Source of the DNA: Nostoc linckia z4
Lineage (GTDB): Bacteria; Cyanobacteriota; Cyanobacteriia; Cyanobacteriales; Nostocaceae
Reading direction: 5' to 3'
Assembly (NCBI RefSeq): GCF_002608075.1
Contig: NZ_LAHA01000008.1
Coordinates: 77,573-141,572, forward strand
Length of the DNA stretch: 64,000 bases
Shown: positions 16,495 to 24,815 of the stretch, piece by piece
Layout: every line of letters begins with the position of its first letter
Position numbering within the stretch: position 1 is the first letter of the stretch
The notes under the pieces: model-generated
What the model was told of the DNA's origin: nothing
The model's database searches: none
Seen by the model: the letters and a program-made list of their open reading frames with translations, nothing else
Translations under genes and position numbers: made by a program

Positions 16495-16512
16495 ATGAAA
16501 TTAACATGAAAT
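16495..16512 (-). promoter_or_regulatory. Direct-repeat box L, upstream of the lipoprotein
   Basis: The minus strand reads ATTTCAT GTTA ATTTCAT. It is the nearer of two tandem boxes, 239 bp before the lipoprotein ATG. Confidence 0.55.
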
Positions 16513-16550
16513 TCTCATAACTTATTAGCTAAATTTATTAGCATACCTAA

Positions 16551-16568
16551 ATGAAATCAGCATGAAAT
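16551..16568 (-). promoter_or_regulatory. Direct-repeat box M, upstream of the lipoprotein
   Basis: The minus strand reads ATTTCAT GCTG ATTTCAT, 38 bp further upstream than box L. Tandem boxes may allow cooperative binding. Confidence 0.55.
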
Positions 16569-16705
16569 CTAGGCATTTCACTAGGAATAAATTAGCATCA
16601 TGTCATGAGGTAGATGCGCTTACACCGACAATTGCCTAGCGTGGATTATTAGAGGCATAACTACAGCTTCATACTGATTCATCTATTTAGCTTAGGGATA
16701 AAATT

Positions 16706-16830
16706 ATGACTACAACTATGAATCCATCCTTGAAGCTTGCATTCAAGGTTGTTTAGAATGCCTGCATGACTGCGATCGCTACTACCCAAGCCTCATTAAT
16801 AGGGAAATACAGGTGCAATTCTCGTCGTAG
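16706..16830 (+). pseudogene. Broken four-helix-bundle copper-storage-like protein (DUF326/Csp-like)
   Basis: The ATG at 16706 opens MTTTMNPSLKLA. After a frameshift near 16735, the next frame continues ACIQGCLECLHDCDRYYPSLI before a stop at 16830. The CxxxCxxC...C spacing is that of the DUF326 four-helix bundles, in which Cys line the core and hold Cu(I). The rest of the roughly 110-residue protein is missing. The gene lies next to copper genes, so it is probably a dead member of that set. Confidence 0.6.
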
Positions 16831-16892
16831 ATGCTTTGGGCACATCTCATGCGATATTTTTGAAACCATTAAAAAGAATTTGGCAAAATCCC

Positions 16893-16924
16893 TTGACTCT
16901 CCAGCCAGCTAGAGAGTCTAAGAT
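16893..16924 (+). promoter_or_regulatory. MerR-type promoter 1, upstream of the HMA chaperone and CopA-like genes
   Basis: The -35 TTGACT (16893-16898) and -10 TAAGAT (16919-16924) are separated by 20 bp instead of 17. The spacer carries a dyad, GACTCTC/GAGAGTC. An over-long spacer with a central dyad is the hallmark of MerR/CueR-activated promoters. The next intact gene is at 17148. Confidence 0.75.
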
Positions 16925-17147
16925 GAATTTATGAAGTAAACATTTCAGAGAGTCTAAAGCTGTAGCAGCTTGTGTACTTTCAGTTATGCCATTTGAAATA
17001 GCAATCGAAGAAGCGATACCTTTGGTCGGCGCAGCAATCGCTAACTCTGGTTATCCTGCTAGCTAAAGCCGTAAACCATTTGAGTCTTCAACTCCTGATT
17101 TTCTTAACTCCATCTTTTTACTATCCAAGTTCAAGGTTTTTAACATT
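16925..17147 (+). other. Leader with possible HMA remnant
   Basis: The open frame 16935-17066 ends AIANSGYPAS, similar to the ends of HMA/MerP domains, but it lacks a start and the MxCxxC motif. It may be the tail of a decayed copper chaperone. Nothing else was recognised. Confidence 0.25.
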
Positions 17148-17342
17148 ATGACACTTCAACTAACAGTTCCTAATATGGCTTGCTCTGCTTGTGGAGACAC
17201 CATTACTAAAGCAGTTAAAACAGTTGATCCTACTGCTACGGTTCAAGCAGATCCAAAAACAAAAATCGTCTTAGTAGATACAAATGCTGACGAAACAGTT
17301 ATTAAGGAAGCAATTACTACTGCTGGCTATTCTGTCACTTAA
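17148..17342 (+). CDS. HMA-domain copper chaperone (CopZ/Atx1-like)
   Basis: A 64-residue single-domain protein with the ferredoxin-like HMA fold. The metal site is MACSAC at residues 10-15, and the C-terminus ends AITTAGYSVT. Such chaperones carry Cu(I) in the cytosol to the N-terminal domain of a CopA-type ATPase. A CopA-like ATPase begins 172 bp downstream, and MerR-type promoter 1 lies upstream, so the two are likely induced together. In cyanobacteria the Atx1 type also feeds thylakoid copper ATPases. Metal identity is inferred from context. Confidence 0.9.
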   Translation: MTLQLTVPNMACSACGDTITKAVKTVDPTATVQADPKTKIVLVDTNADETVIKEAITTAGYSVT

Positions 17343-17514
17343 AAGCCATCAACAAAGAATAGATTAGCAAACAGAGCAAGGCAACTTTACTGAACTTAGC
17401 TTTGCCTGTGTGCTTTTCAGGCAAAGCTAAGTATAACGACACTCAGCTATCAATCACACCAAAACACCGTTCTTAGAACTCAGTAAAGCAGCGGCTAAAA
17501 AAGCATATTTAACT

Positions 17515-19776
17515 ATGGATACTCTGAGTCTTAAACTTCGAGGTATGAGTTGTGCCTCATGCGCCAACAACATTGAAGAAGCAATCCGATCTGTTCCAGG
17601 AGTGAGTGACTGTAACGTTAACTTTGGTGCGGAGCAGGCTACTATTCAATACGACCCCAAGCGCACTAATCTGGAAACAATTCAAGCCGCTATAGATGCT
17701 GCCGGATACTCATCTTACTCACTCCAAGAACAAGAAATGATTACTGGAGAAGATGATGCGGAAAAAACCGCCCGTGAAGCAGAACTACGTACACTTACCC
17801 GCAAGCTAATTGTAGGAGCAATCTTCAGCACTTTAATTGTACTAGGGTCAATTTCTGCCATGACAGGGCTAAATCTGCCTTGGATTCGGACATTGTGGCT
17901 AGACAATCCTTGGGTACAGTTGGTACTAGCAACCCCTGTCTTGTTCTGGTGCGGTGCGGACTTCTTCAAAAATGCCTGGAAAGCCTTTAAACGTCATACA
18001 GCAACTATGGATACCTTGGTTGCTATTGGTACTGGTGCAGCGTATTTCTATTCACTGTTTGCTACTGTTTTCCCAGGTTTTTTTACGGCTGCTGGATTGA
18101 TGCCTGATGTGTACTATGAAGCAGCAGCAGTCATTACCACCTTAATTTTGCTAGGAAGGCTATTTGAGAATCGTGCTAAGGGACAAACTTCTGAAGCCAT
18201 CCGCAAACTCATCGGTTTACAAGCTAGAGATGCCAGAGTAATTAGAAATGGGCAAGAAATTGATGTTCCCATTCAGGAAGTTCAGATTGGTGATGTAATT
18301 TTGGTGCGTCCGGGCGAAAAAGTTCCTGTTGATGGAGAAGTAATTGAAGGTACTTCCAACGTTGATGAAGCAATGGTGACTGGTGAGAGTTTGCCAGTCA
18401 AAAAGCAACCGGGGGATGAAGTAATTGGAGCGACAATTAATAAAACAGGCAGTTTTAAATTCCGGGCAATCCGCGTCGGTAAAGACACTTTTTTGTCTCA
18501 AATAGTCAAAATGGTGCAACAAGCTCAAGGCTCCAAAGCACCTATTCAACGTTTAGCAGATCGAGTGACGGGATGGTTTGTGCCAGCAGTAATAGCCATT
18601 GCGATCGCTGCCTTTGTCATTTGGTTTAATGTCATGGGCAACTTGACATTAGCCCTAATCACCACAGTAGGTGTGCTGATTATCGCTTGTCCCTGTGCCT
18701 TGGGTTTAGCTACTCCAACTTCAGTAATGGTAGGAACGGGCAAGGGCGCAGAAAATGGCATCTTAATTAAAGGTGCTGAAAGTCTAGAACTTGCTCATAG
18801 AATCCAAACCATTGTGCTAGATAAAACTGGAACTTTAACACAGGGAAAACCTACTGTTACTGACTTTGTTACTGTTAATGGCACAGCTAATAGTAACGAG
18901 TTAAAACTTTTACAATTGGCAGCGTCCGTAGAACGAAATTCAGAACATCCATTAGCTGAAGCCGTGGTTAAGTATGCCCAATCTCAGCAAGTAGAACTGA
19001 CAGAGGCTCAAAAATTTGAAGCGATCGCCGGGAGTGGTGTCCAAGGAATTGTTTCAGATCACCTAGTACAAATTGGTACTCAACGTTGGATGGAAGAATT
19101 AAATATCGACACTCGCACTCTCCAAGAGCGCAAAGCCTCTCTAGAAGCTGCTGGAAAAACGGCTATTTTAATTGCTGTAGATGGGCAAATTCAAGGCTTG
19201 ATGGGAATTGCTGATGCACTTAAACCTTCTTCAGTAGCAGTTGTAAGAACGCTACAAAAGCTAGGTTTAGAAGTAGTTATGTTAACAGGGGATAATCGCA
19301 AAACAGCAGAAGCGATCGCCAGAGAAGTTGGTATCAGACGTGTAGTTGCAGAAGTTCGACCTGACCAAAAAGCGTCTCAAGTACAAGCATTGCAAGCAGA
19401 GGGGAAAATTGTCGCAATGGTGGGTGATGGTATCAATGATGCTCCAGCACTAGCTCAAGCGAACGTGGGGATTGCAATTGGTACAGGAACAGATGTAGCG
19501 ATCGCTGCCAGCGATATTACCCTGATCTCTGGAGACTTGCAAGGTATTGTTACCGCAATTCAATTGAGCCGTGCCACTATTGGCAATATCCGCCAAAATC
19601 TCTTCTTTGCCTTTATTTATAACGTTGCTGGGATTCCCATTGCTGCCGGAGTTTTGTTTCCTGTCTTTGGCTGGTTACTCAACCCAATTATTGCGGGTGG
19701 AGCGATGGCTTTTAGTTCTGTTTCTGTTGTGACGAATGCCTTACGCTTGCGTAACTTTCACCCGAAAAGTATCTAA
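17515..19776 (+). CDS. copA: Copper-translocating P1B-type ATPase (CopA/PacS-like)
   Basis: A 753-residue Cu(I) pump. It has one N-terminal HMA domain (GMSCASC, about residues 10-16), the actuator loop GESLPVKK, the membrane metal site [11 protein letters not shown], the phosphorylation site DKTGTLTQG, the SEHPLAEA (HP) motif and the hinge [10 protein letters not shown]. The last helix carries [18 protein letters not shown], whose M..SS signature marks copper-specific members. All catalytic residues are present. It is probably co-transcribed with the chaperone at 17148 and the cupredoxin 24 bp downstream. It could sit in the plasma membrane for efflux or the thylakoid for supply; the island context favours efflux. 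Confidence 0.95.
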   Translation: MDTLSLKLRGMSCASCANNIEEAIRSVPGVSDCNVNFGAEQATIQYDPKRTNLETIQAAIDAAGYSSYSLQEQEMITGEDDAEKTAREAELRTLTRKLIVGAIFSTLIVLGSISAMTGLNLPWIRTLWLDNPWVQLVLATPVLFWCGADFFKNAWKAFKRHTATMDTLVAIGTGAAYFYSLFATVFPGFFTAAGLMPDVYYEAAAVITTLILLGRLFENRAKGQTSEAIRKLIGLQARDARVIRNGQEIDVPIQEVQIGDVILVRPGEKVPVDGEVIEGTSNVDEAMVTGESLPVKKQPGDEVIGATINKTGSFKFRAIRVGKDTFLSQIVKMVQQAQGSKAPIQRLADRVTGWFVPAVIAIAIAAFVIWFNVMGNLTLALITTVGVLIIACPCALGLATPTSVMVGTGKGAENGILIKGAESLELAHRIQTIVLDKTGTLTQGKPTVTDFVTVNGTANSNELKLLQLAASVERNSEHPLAEAVVKYAQSQQVELTEAQKFEAIAGSGVQGIVSDHLVQIGTQRWMEELNIDTRTLQERKASLEAAGKTAILIAVDGQIQGLMGIADALKPSSVAVVRTLQKLGLEVVMLTGDNRKTAEAIAREVGIRRVVAEVRPDQKASQVQALQAEGKIVAMVGDGINDAPALAQANVGIAIGTGTDVAIAASDITLISGDLQGIVTAIQLSRATIGNIRQNLFFAFIYNVAGIPIAAGVLFPVFGWLLNPIIAGGAMAFSSVSVVTNALRLRNFHPKSI

Positions 19777-19800
19777 AGTAATCGTAGAGGAATTTAGCAA

Positions 19801-20310
19801 ATGTTTAACAAAAGTAAGGTTTTTGCGAGCATTGCCGGACTAGGACTTCTGTTTGGTACAGTATCAAGCACAGCAACAGCACAAATGCCAACACATTCAT
19901 CAGAACAGACTAATCAATTTCGCCGCATTGAGCAACCCTTAGCATTAAAAATTGGCGTTACTTTAGGCGGAGTAGGATTAATTGGATTAGAACTGTGGTG
20001 GTTTCTATTCAGTAAGAATAAAGCTATAAAAGCTAATCTTGGTCAAGGGATACAGGAGCTAACAATTAATGTAGATGGAGGCTATGAACCTTCTCGCGTG
20101 ATTGTTAAATCTGGTCAACCTGTACGGCTAAATTTCTTTCGCCGCGACCCCAGTAGCTGTTTGGAGAAAGTGTTATTACCTGATTTTCACATTGCTCAAG
20201 ATTTAGCTCTTAATCATGTCACTCCCATTGAATTTACACCTTCTAAACCAGGTCAATATCAATTTACCTGTGGAATGAATATGTTTCGTGGTGTGGTAGA
20301 AGTCCAGTAG
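19801..20310 (+). CDS. Membrane-anchored cupredoxin-domain protein
   Basis: A 169-residue protein: an N-terminal signal (cleaved after ATA, or uncleaved), a TM helix at about residues 57-73 (IGVTLGGVGLIGLELWWFLF), then a plastocyanin/azurin-like cupredoxin domain. Possible copper ligands are His in DFHIA and Cys in FTCGMNMFRG, giving a C..M pair. It starts 24 bp after the CopA-like ATPase and is probably in the same transcript. It may bind copper at the periplasmic face or help hand it over; this is inference from the fold and neighbours. Confidence 0.8.
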   Translation: MFNKSKVFASIAGLGLLFGTVSSTATAQMPTHSSEQTNQFRRIEQPLALKIGVTLGGVGLIGLELWWFLFSKNKAIKANLGQGIQELTINVDGGYEPSRVIVKSGQPVRLNFFRRDPSSCLEKVLLPDFHIAQDLALNHVTPIEFTPSKPGQYQFTCGMNMFRGVVEVQ

Positions 20311-20371
20311 TAAAGAAATTAGTAGAAAATGGCTTACAAGCGTTCGTTCTTAAATCAGAATAACTTGTGAT

Positions 20372-20992
20372 TCAGCGACTAGCTGTTGCTACCATCAATC
20401 CCCATATCAATCCAAAACGAATCTTAGTAGCACGACAAATATTAAAACCTGCGGATGTAAGTAGCTCATGAAATTCAGCTTGAGAGTAACACTGCTTGTA
20501 TACTGGATCAAAAATTTTCAGTATTATGTCGCAGATTTGACATACTAAATAATCTCTGCACCAATCTAAAATCACTAATTTACCATCCGGCTTCAGAACC
20601 CTTTTCATTTCTGCTAATGCAGCGTCAGGATCATCAAAATAGTGAAACGAACTAGCAGATACGACCACATCGAAACTGTTACTTGCAAAGGGTAATGCTA
20701 AGACTGATGCGTTGTAAAATGAGACATTGGGATAGTCACAAAATTTTTGTTTAGCCACAAGTAGCATCTTGTCTGAAATGTCTACTCCGACCATCTGCTG
20801 CGCCGGTTGTTCAGTTAGAATCAGCCGCTCAAACTCCCCTGTCCCACAAGCGATATCCAGCACAACATCTGATGGAGATATCTGCGCCCAGTTTTTGAGA
20901 AACGACAACGTATTCGCAACGTAATTACTCCAGCGTTGATCGTATACTGCCGCTAACCGATCGTACTGCTTACGAACTTTAGTTTCGGTCAT
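20372..20992 (-). CDS. Class I SAM-dependent methyltransferase
   Basis: A 206-residue protein of the UbiE/Methyltransf_11 type. Motif I is LDIACGTGEFERL (about residues 45-57), the acidic loop is VGVDISDKML, and motif post-I is SFDVVVSASSFHYFDD. The substrate is unknown; the C-terminal part gives no clear hint. It is transcribed against the CopA block and shares no operon. I do not link it to arsenic methylation because the conserved Cys set of ArsM is absent. Confidence 0.8.
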   Translation of the reverse strand: MTETKVRKQYDRLAAVYDQRWSNYVANTLSFLKNWAQISPSDVVLDIACGTGEFERLILTEQPAQQMVGVDISDKMLLVAKQKFCDYPNVSFYNASVLALPFASNSFDVVVSASSFHYFDDPDAALAEMKRVLKPDGKLVILDWCRDYLVCQICDIILKIFDPVYKQCYSQAEFHELLTSAGFNICRATKIRFGLIWGLMVATASR

Positions 20993-21353
20993 ACTGAACC
21001 TCTAGCTTCTTTCATAAACTGAAATATATACTTAATACTTAAGTACAGCGACTTCATAGTAGCGTGCGAGCAACAAGGTATTAGCGCGGCTTTTTATCCT
21101 GCTGACTTAACATGGCACACTTTGGAGTTAATTAGCTAATCTATGACAATCAAAATTATATTTTTAATGAGGTTCTTAAAGAACTTAGTATTTAAATACA
21201 TCGATAGCTCAGTACATGAAAAGAGCTAACTTAAACGCTATTTTTTAGTATAAATATATACTATTAGTTTGTTTCTAGCTAGAAACAAACTAATAGCTCA
21301 CTTGCACGAATTCGCCACTCGAACGGGTAGTGAATTCCTTGTTCCTACTGCTT
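20993..21353. other. Gap with a 36-bp perfect palindrome
   Basis: No gene. It contains the palindrome at 21261-21296 (separate entry) and inverted GAATTC-bounded arms at 21308-21337. It serves as the promoter region of the methyltransferase gene and the terminator region of the thioredoxin-like gene. Confidence 0.6.
21261..21296. terminator. 36-bp perfect palindrome
   Basis: CTATTAGTTTGTTTCTAG is followed immediately by its exact reverse complement. It lies 58 bp past the stop of the thioredoxin-like gene (minus strand). Without a T-run it is not a standard terminator; an intercistronic hairpin or protein-binding dyad is equally possible. Confidence 0.5.
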
Positions 21354-21605
21354 CTAATTTAATGGTTGACCTACACCAACAGCTTGGAGTTGCTCTCGAC
21401 TGGGTTTGCCAGTCATAACTAGTTTTCCATTAATTGCGATCGCAGGCACTGCATTCACTCCATACTGCTGGGCTTTCTCCTGCTCTTGTCGCAGGTTATA
21501 GACTGATACTTCACAATTAGGGCAAGTCAATTCTTGCACCAATTGAACTGTTTCATCGCAAAGAGGACAGTCAGCAGTAAAAATCTCAACTTGACGTTTT
21601 GTCAT
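21354..21605 (-). CDS. Small thioredoxin/glutaredoxin-like protein
   Basis: An 83-residue thioredoxin-fold protein with an N-terminal CPLC redox motif (residues 11-14), a second CPNC motif at about 28-31 and the cis-Pro element NAVPAIAING. It belongs to the small 'thioredoxin family' proteins often found beside merR and mer/cop genes. It may reduce or shuttle metal-bound thiols in the cytosol. I start at the ATG at 21605; a TTG at 21617 is upstream. A MerR-type promoter (21636-21667) precedes it directly, tying it to the metal regulon. Confidence 0.8.
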   Translation of the reverse strand: MTKRQVEIFTADCPLCDETVQLVQELTCPNCEVSVYNLRQEQEKAQQYGVNAVPAIAINGKLVMTGKPSREQLQAVGVGQPLN

Positions 21606-21635
21606 GATGTCCACCAAAATTCTTTTTACTCATTC

Positions 21636-21667
21636 ATTCTGAAGCCTCTAGCTAACTATAGAGTCAA
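21636..21667 (-). promoter_or_regulatory. MerR-type promoter 2, upstream of the thioredoxin-like gene
   Basis: On the minus strand TTGACT (21667-21662) is separated by 20 bp from CAGAAT (21641-21636). The spacer begins CTATAGTTAGCTAGAGG and shares its core with the other four MerR-type boxes. Confidence 0.7.
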
Positions 21668-21782
21668 CCCTTTTTTACTTTCTGAATTTATTCTTTGACT
21701 TGCACTTAATGATAATTAAAGTGACAGTGCTATCCAAAGATATTGCAATGAAATATTAAGAGAAATTCTCGCTTATATCTAC

Positions 21783-21814
21783 TTGACTCTACAGCCGACT
21801 TGAGGGTTTAACAT
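21783..21814 (+). promoter_or_regulatory. MerR-type promoter 3, upstream of the 21881 lipoprotein
   Basis: TTGACT (21783-21788), a 20-bp spacer CTACAGCCGACTTGAGGGTT and TAACAT (21809-21814). The layout and core sequence match promoter 1. Confidence 0.75.
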
Positions 21815-21880
21815 CGCTTTAATTTACTTATTTTAAGTATTCTCAAATTGATCGTTACCGTCCGTGAGGAAATAAATAGC

Positions 21881-22372
21881 ATGAAATCTTTCAAGTGGCT
21901 CTTAATCGTTATAGGAAGCATGGGAGTAATTTCTTTGGGAGCTTGTAGTAATGGACAACAGGTAGATAATTCAGGTAATAATCCGACTGTCTCTTCCTCA
22001 AAGACCACGACAGGTAGTCAGGTGATTGAACCTGCTACCCAAACAGGAGAGGCTCACATGATTCTAAATACGGAAGCGACACCCCTCAAAACTGGAAAAA
22101 GTACTCTCATGCTCAACGTTACAGATGCCAAGAGTGGTAAGCCTTTAGCTGTCAAAAATGTAGCGGTTGAAATGGTTATGTCTGAGCAAGAAATGAAGGC
22201 AATGGGTATGGAAGGAGTAGGAACTGCAAAAACACAAATCAAGCCAACATCCTCACCCGGTATGTTTGAAATTCAAAGCAGTCTACCTTATGGTGGTAAC
22301 TGGCAACTGAAGGTGAACCTCAAAGATATCCAGCCTACTGCTAGTGCTGTCTTTAATGTAGCTGTTAAGTAG
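21881..22372 (+). CDS. Lipoprotein with YtkA/FixH-like domain
   Basis: A 163-residue lipoprotein from the ATG at 21881 (signal peptide ending in lipobox SLGAC). A Ser/Thr-rich linker follows, then a beta-sandwich of the YtkA/FixH-like type (GKSTLMLNVTDAKSGKPLAVKNVAVEMVMSEQEMK...). The Met-rich stretch MVMSEQEMKAMGMEG could bind Cu(I). The same kind of domain is fused to the C-terminus of the RND adaptor at 23022-24803. MerR-type promoter 3 lies 67 bp upstream. A periplasmic metal-binding role is inferred. Confidence 0.8.
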   Translation: MKSFKWLLIVIGSMGVISLGACSNGQQVDNSGNNPTVSSSKTTTGSQVIEPATQTGEAHMILNTEATPLKTGKSTLMLNVTDAKSGKPLAVKNVAVEMVMSEQEMKAMGMEGVGTAKTQIKPTSSPGMFEIQSSLPYGGNWQLKVNLKDIQPTASAVFNVAVK

Positions 22373-22464
22373 TCAGACTAAATTTTTGTAGCTAAGACAT
22401 CTAACAATTCATTAGTAATACAAAATTTTGTCAAAAAAGTTTACAAAAATTCAAGCTCTAGGAG

Positions 22465-22496
22465 TTGACTTTACAGCTGACTATAGACTCTATGGT
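22465..22496 (+). promoter_or_regulatory. MerR-type promoter 4, upstream of merR and the RND operon
   Basis: TTGACT (22465-22470), a 20-bp spacer TTACAGCTGACTATAGACTC and TATGGT (22491-22496). It lies 34 bp before the merR start codon, indicating autoregulation. Confidence 0.75.
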
Positions 22497-22529
22497 TAGA
22501 GCAACGCATAGTAGTAAAAGTCAAGAACT

Positions 22530-23021
22530 ATGGTTGTTGTAGTGGAACAATTTTGTTGTCAAGCATCATCCCCAAAAAAACTGCTGAAAATAGGTGAGCT
22601 AGCAAAGCAAACCGATGTCGCAGTGGGAACAATCCGGTATTACGAAAGCTTAGGATTGCTAACACCAGTTGAAAGAAGTGAAAATGGCTATCGTTATTAC
22701 GATGCCGAAGCGATCAAGCGATTGCAATTCATCAAAAAAGCCCAATCTTTACAGTTTTCCCTCTCTGAAATTCAACAAATAGTTGGTGTTCGCTCTCACG
22801 GTAGCCCCGCTTGCCCATTGGTCAGGGGCTTACTGAAAAAGAAAATAGCTGATCTTGAGGAGCAGATTTATCGCATGAAGGCGCTGAAGGAGGAGCTAGA
22901 AGCATATCAAGAAAGCTGGTCAAGCCGACCCTTGGACGACCCATGCAGCAAAGAGCTTTGTAGCATGATTGAGGAAGTTGCTTGTCGGGATATACCTGTT
23001 CAGAATCTACGAGGAGAGTAA
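22530..23021 (+). CDS. MerR-family metal-responsive regulator
   Basis: A 163-residue regulator. The winged HTH (KIGELAKQTDVAVGTIRYYESLGLL, from about residue 17) is followed by a dimerisation helix. Cys residues lie where metal ligands are expected: GSPACPL near 93-99 and a C-terminal DPCSKELCSMIEEVAC cluster. The N-terminal FCCQ pair is extra. MerR proteins untwist promoters with over-long spacers; five such promoters occur within 11 kb, including its own. Its stop codon is followed at once by the ATG of the RND adaptor, so it is the first gene of an efflux operon. Copper is my best guess for the inducer; zinc, cobalt or lead cannot be excluded. Confidence 0.9.
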   Translation: MVVVVEQFCCQASSPKKLLKIGELAKQTDVAVGTIRYYESLGLLTPVERSENGYRYYDAEAIKRLQFIKKAQSLQFSLSEIQQIVGVRSHGSPACPLVRGLLKKKIADLEEQIYRMKALKEELEAYQESWSSRPLDDPCSKELCSMIEEVACRDIPVQNLRGE

Positions 23022-24803
23022 ATGTCTGGAACTACTGACGAGGATAAAAACTCTCGCATCAAAGCAGAAAACGAGCAAATTCCTCTTTCTGACCTTTCTC
23101 CTCTTGAGGCAGAAACACCCGATCGGGTCAGTAATCATGACAATGCTAACTTGGTTGAAATTAAGCCGCTCAAAAAGTCCATTTTATCCGTCAAAACGGG
23201 TATTACACTTGCAGTTTTTGTAGCACTAATCGGTGGCATCTCAATAGTAACCAAGCAGTTCAAACCCTCTTCTTCTATGGCTGGGATGGAAGATATGAAA
23301 GGGATGTCAATGGAAGATATGATGCGGGTGGACGGCTCTTCTAATCCCACCCCGGTCAAAGTCGAGTCCATCCAGCCTGGTTTAATGGAAGCAAGTGTGC
23401 GTTATACCGGGACAGTGCGTCCTTACCTGGAAGTGACTGTATATCCACGAGTGGGTGGGCAGTTGACTGAATACTCTGCCTACCCAGGAAGTAAAGTAAA
23501 AGCAGGACAAGTGCTGGCTCGGCTAACTGCGACGGAACTTTCTGATGAGGTAGAGGAAGCAACCACGGAAATGGAGGCTGCCAAAGCTGAGGAGCAAGCT
23601 AGCAGAAAAGAACTGGATGAGCAACGTCAAGAAATAGAACGGATGTCAGCCGAGTCAACTTACTTAGAAAAAAGAGTACAGCGAACTGAGCAGGTTTTAT
23701 TAAATTCCGGGGCGATCGCCCGTAATGACTTTGACAGACAAAAAAGCGAGGCAACATCAGCCAAGGCGGCTCTAGGCGCTGCAAAAGTTAAATTAGAACG
23801 GATGCAAGCCCAGATAGCTAAAGCTCAAGCTCAGGTAGCTCAGGCTAAAGTAAAAATTCAGCGTCTTAAGGTTATAGAAAGTTACAAAATAATTACATCT
23901 CCGATTACAGGCATTGTACAGGAGCGCATGGCAGATCCTGGTGTAGTGGTACAACCTGGGATGGGGATTCTCAAAATCGGAAACTATAGTAAAGTTCGTC
24001 TCCAAGCAAATGTTGCCCAGCAAAACCTAGCGGGTGTAGAAATTGGTTCGCCAATTGTAGCGCATGTGATTGGCAACTTCACTAAAACCATCAAAGGTAG
24101 GGTGACAAGCATTTTCCCAAAAGCTGGAGAAGAAACTCGCACAGTTACAGTCGAGGCAGTTGTAGATAACCCTGGTGGACAGGTTTTGGCAGGGCAGGCT
24201 GTGGAGATGCAAATTATTACAGCCTATAAACGCAATGCTTTGTCGGTTCCCCAAGCAGCAGTGATTGAATCCGAAACTAAGCCAGCTGTATGGGTATTAG
24301 CAGGTAAATCAGCTAAACGCAAATTTATTACCACAGGATTAACCAGCGGCGATCGCGTAGAGGTAACTAGCGGTTTGCAACCCAGCGATTTGGTTATTAC
24401 TTCGGGACAGGAAAGACTAATTGAAAATGCATCGGTGGCGGCTATTGATGATTCTGGTCAACCAGTTGCCTCATTGAGTAGCACTGTACAAGGCAACACT
24501 CAAATTAAGTTAGTCAGCCCGCAAGGCAAAGCAGTATCTGGTGATAATCAACTGGTTCTGGAAATCCAAGACTCTAAAACCAAGAAGCCTATAAAAGTTG
24601 AAGGTTTAGAAGTTAGCGTCACTATGCCAATGAAGAATTCCTCTCCCATGTCTACTGATGTAGAAGTAAAACCTGATACTCAATTAGGTCGTTTTAAAGT
24701 CAATACCTATTTGGGTATGAGTGGAAAGTGGGAAGTAACTGCCAAAGTCAAAGACTCGTCACGAATTGGCAGTGGTTCTTTCACGCTGGATAATCGCCCA
24801 TAG
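23022..24803 (+). CDS. RND efflux periplasmic adaptor with Met-rich segment and C-terminal YtkA-like domain
   Basis: A 593-residue membrane-fusion protein. It has a TM anchor at about residues 52-72 and then a Met-rich stretch (SSMAGMEDMKGMSMEDMMRVDG, residues about 83-104) like Cu(I)/Ag(I) sites. The lipoyl/barrel-sandwich (SVRYTGTVRPYLEVTVYPRVGG), a long coiled coil with Ala/Gln/Lys repeats (about 165-285) and a beta-barrel follow. From about residue 495 an extra domain (TQIKLVSPQGKAVSGDNQLVLEI...) resembles the YtkA-like lipoprotein at 21881. Usual adaptors are 350-450 residues, so this is a fusion. It joins the pump at 24816 to an outer-membrane channel not encoded here. Confidence 0.88.
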   Translation: MSGTTDEDKNSRIKAENEQIPLSDLSPLEAETPDRVSNHDNANLVEIKPLKKSILSVKTGITLAVFVALIGGISIVTKQFKPSSSMAGMEDMKGMSMEDMMRVDGSSNPTPVKVESIQPGLMEASVRYTGTVRPYLEVTVYPRVGGQLTEYSAYPGSKVKAGQVLARLTATELSDEVEEATTEMEAAKAEEQASRKELDEQRQEIERMSAESTYLEKRVQRTEQVLLNSGAIARNDFDRQKSEATSAKAALGAAKVKLERMQAQIAKAQAQVAQAKVKIQRLKVIESYKIITSPITGIVQERMADPGVVVQPGMGILKIGNYSKVRLQANVAQQNLAGVEIGSPIVAHVIGNFTKTIKGRVTSIFPKAGEETRTVTVEAVVDNPGGQVLAGQAVEMQIITAYKRNALSVPQAAVIESETKPAVWVLAGKSAKRKFITTGLTSGDRVEVTSGLQPSDLVITSGQERLIENASVAAIDDSGQPVASLSSTVQGNTQIKLVSPQGKAVSGDNQLVLEIQDSKTKKPIKVEGLEVSVTMPMKNSSPMSTDVEVKPDTQLGRFKVNTYLGMSGKWEVTAKVKDSSRIGSGSFTLDNRP

Positions 24804-24815
24804 GAGCTTTTTTAA

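Larger units (their letters stand above)
16257..16705. other. Long leader upstream of the lipoprotein gene
   Basis: A 240-bp leader lies between box L and the lipoprotein start. It contains a TTGGTCT/AGACCAA inverted repeat near 16412-16445. A minus-strand frame at 16267-16494 begins MKKLIYGLELY, reminiscent of the DUF2808 signal peptides, but has no ribosome site or family domain. It may be a remnant. Confidence 0.35.
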
